From positions 39,975,551 to 40,039,550 of the forward strand of contig OX123186.2 in the NCBI GenBank assembly GCA_944739405.2: a DNA stretch of 64,000 bases, written 5' to 3'. Shown one piece after another: positions 63,665-64,000 of this stretch; positions within the stretch are counted from its first letter, which is position 1, and every line of letters begins with the position of its first letter. This stretch comes from Euclidia mi (lineage: Eukaryota; Arthropoda; Insecta; Lepidoptera; Erebidae). The notes under the pieces were generated by a model. That model saw only the letters and a program-made list of their open reading frames with translations. It was not told the DNA's origin and ran no database searches. The position numbers and the translations under genes were made by a program.

Positions 63665-64000
63665 ACTATTGCGTACAATATAGTTTTACTAACAAGCTCA
63701 CTATTATGATAAAATTTAATAGGGTAAGTTTCGTTAGGTCTTTGGATTGTTGACTGATGCTGATACTTTAGGTAAAGATAAATAAATACGTCCACACAAG
63801 TCCGTGTGTCTGTCACGGTTTCAACGCTAAACGCTGAACCGATTTTGATGAAATTTAGAATAGTTTAAGGCACACAAATATGTGCAATTTTTCGAAAATC
63901 GTTCCTTACTCTGTAAGTATACATATAATTTAATATATAGCTTTATGATAATATGCGTCTACTAGGTTTCATCTAGACAATGTTCGGACAAACTGTCTCA
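63665..64000. other. Unassigned end of the window
   Basis: No supported feature. A 9-bp inverted repeat, gtacgcaat / attgcgtac, lies at about 63656-63677 at the edge of the LINE remnant. Confidence 0.4.

Overview
The window reads as gene-poor, transposon-dense DNA from an insect, most probably a moth or butterfly. It is AT-rich with small GC-rich islands. No open frame in it looks like a host gene. Almost everything recognisable is a transposable element, and several families are ones I know from Lepidoptera: Helitrons that start TC and end in CTAG after a GC hairpin, tRNA-derived SINEs whose tail reads as cccttcggggatacaggcgtg, LINE tails ending in (GAT)n or (ACTTTG)n, and an LTR element whose gag/pol resembles insect Ty3/gypsy. 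The lepidopteran assignment is inference from these families.

Layout. 1-13 kb: mostly unassigned AT-rich DNA, with a 1.7-kb inverted-repeat element carrying a CXC-type cysteine-rich frame (1150-2845), several SINEs, and the 3' end of an RTE-type LINE (9765-10225). 13.1-20.5 kb: a decayed Ty3/gypsy element that has taken at least four later insertions. A GC-rich TTA-flanked MITE sits in its leader and is itself split by a short poly(A) retroelement with a 13-bp target duplication. A SINE lies between protease and RT. A complete 1,993-bp Helitron sits in the RT domain, and the pol frame resumes exactly when it is skipped. 21.8-24.1 kb: a LINE 3' end and a 1.36-kb TIR element with a Myb/SANT-like fragment, Harbinger-like. 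26.7-29.6 kb: a second copy of the short poly(A) element with a 12-bp target duplication, then a second complete Helitron on the minus strand. 30-43 kb: SINEs, LINE tails, mini-Helitrons and two more copies of the poly(A) element. 45-51 kb: a 120-bp tandem array, a Helitron 3' end and a candidate 4-kb TA-flanked TIR element without a recognisable transposase. 54.3-57.1 kb, minus strand: the only long intact frame, about 908 codons. It encodes a non-LTR retrotransposon protein of the R2-like (restriction-like endonuclease) class with an N-terminal zinc finger, a YLDD reverse transcriptase, a CCHC knuckle and a PD-(D/E)XK-type nuclease. 57-64 kb: more LINE and SINE copies, two near-identical mini-Helitrons and a cluster of perfect hairpins.

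How the parts relate. The non-autonomous elements can be matched to likely helpers by shared ends. One SINE family shares its 3' tail with the RTE LINE. The ~207-bp elements have Helitron ends. The nested order at 13-20 kb gives a relative chronology: gypsy first, then MITE, SINE and Helitron, and the poly(A) element after the MITE. A second theme is the number of perfect or near-perfect short-loop inverted repeats, up to 47 bp per arm. One has overwritten part of the gypsy RT domain, which suggests template-switch mutation rather than selection for RNA structure.

Limits: family names rest on reading motifs and repeat ends by eye. No database comparison was possible, and boundaries not supported by a target duplication or a terminal motif are approximate.
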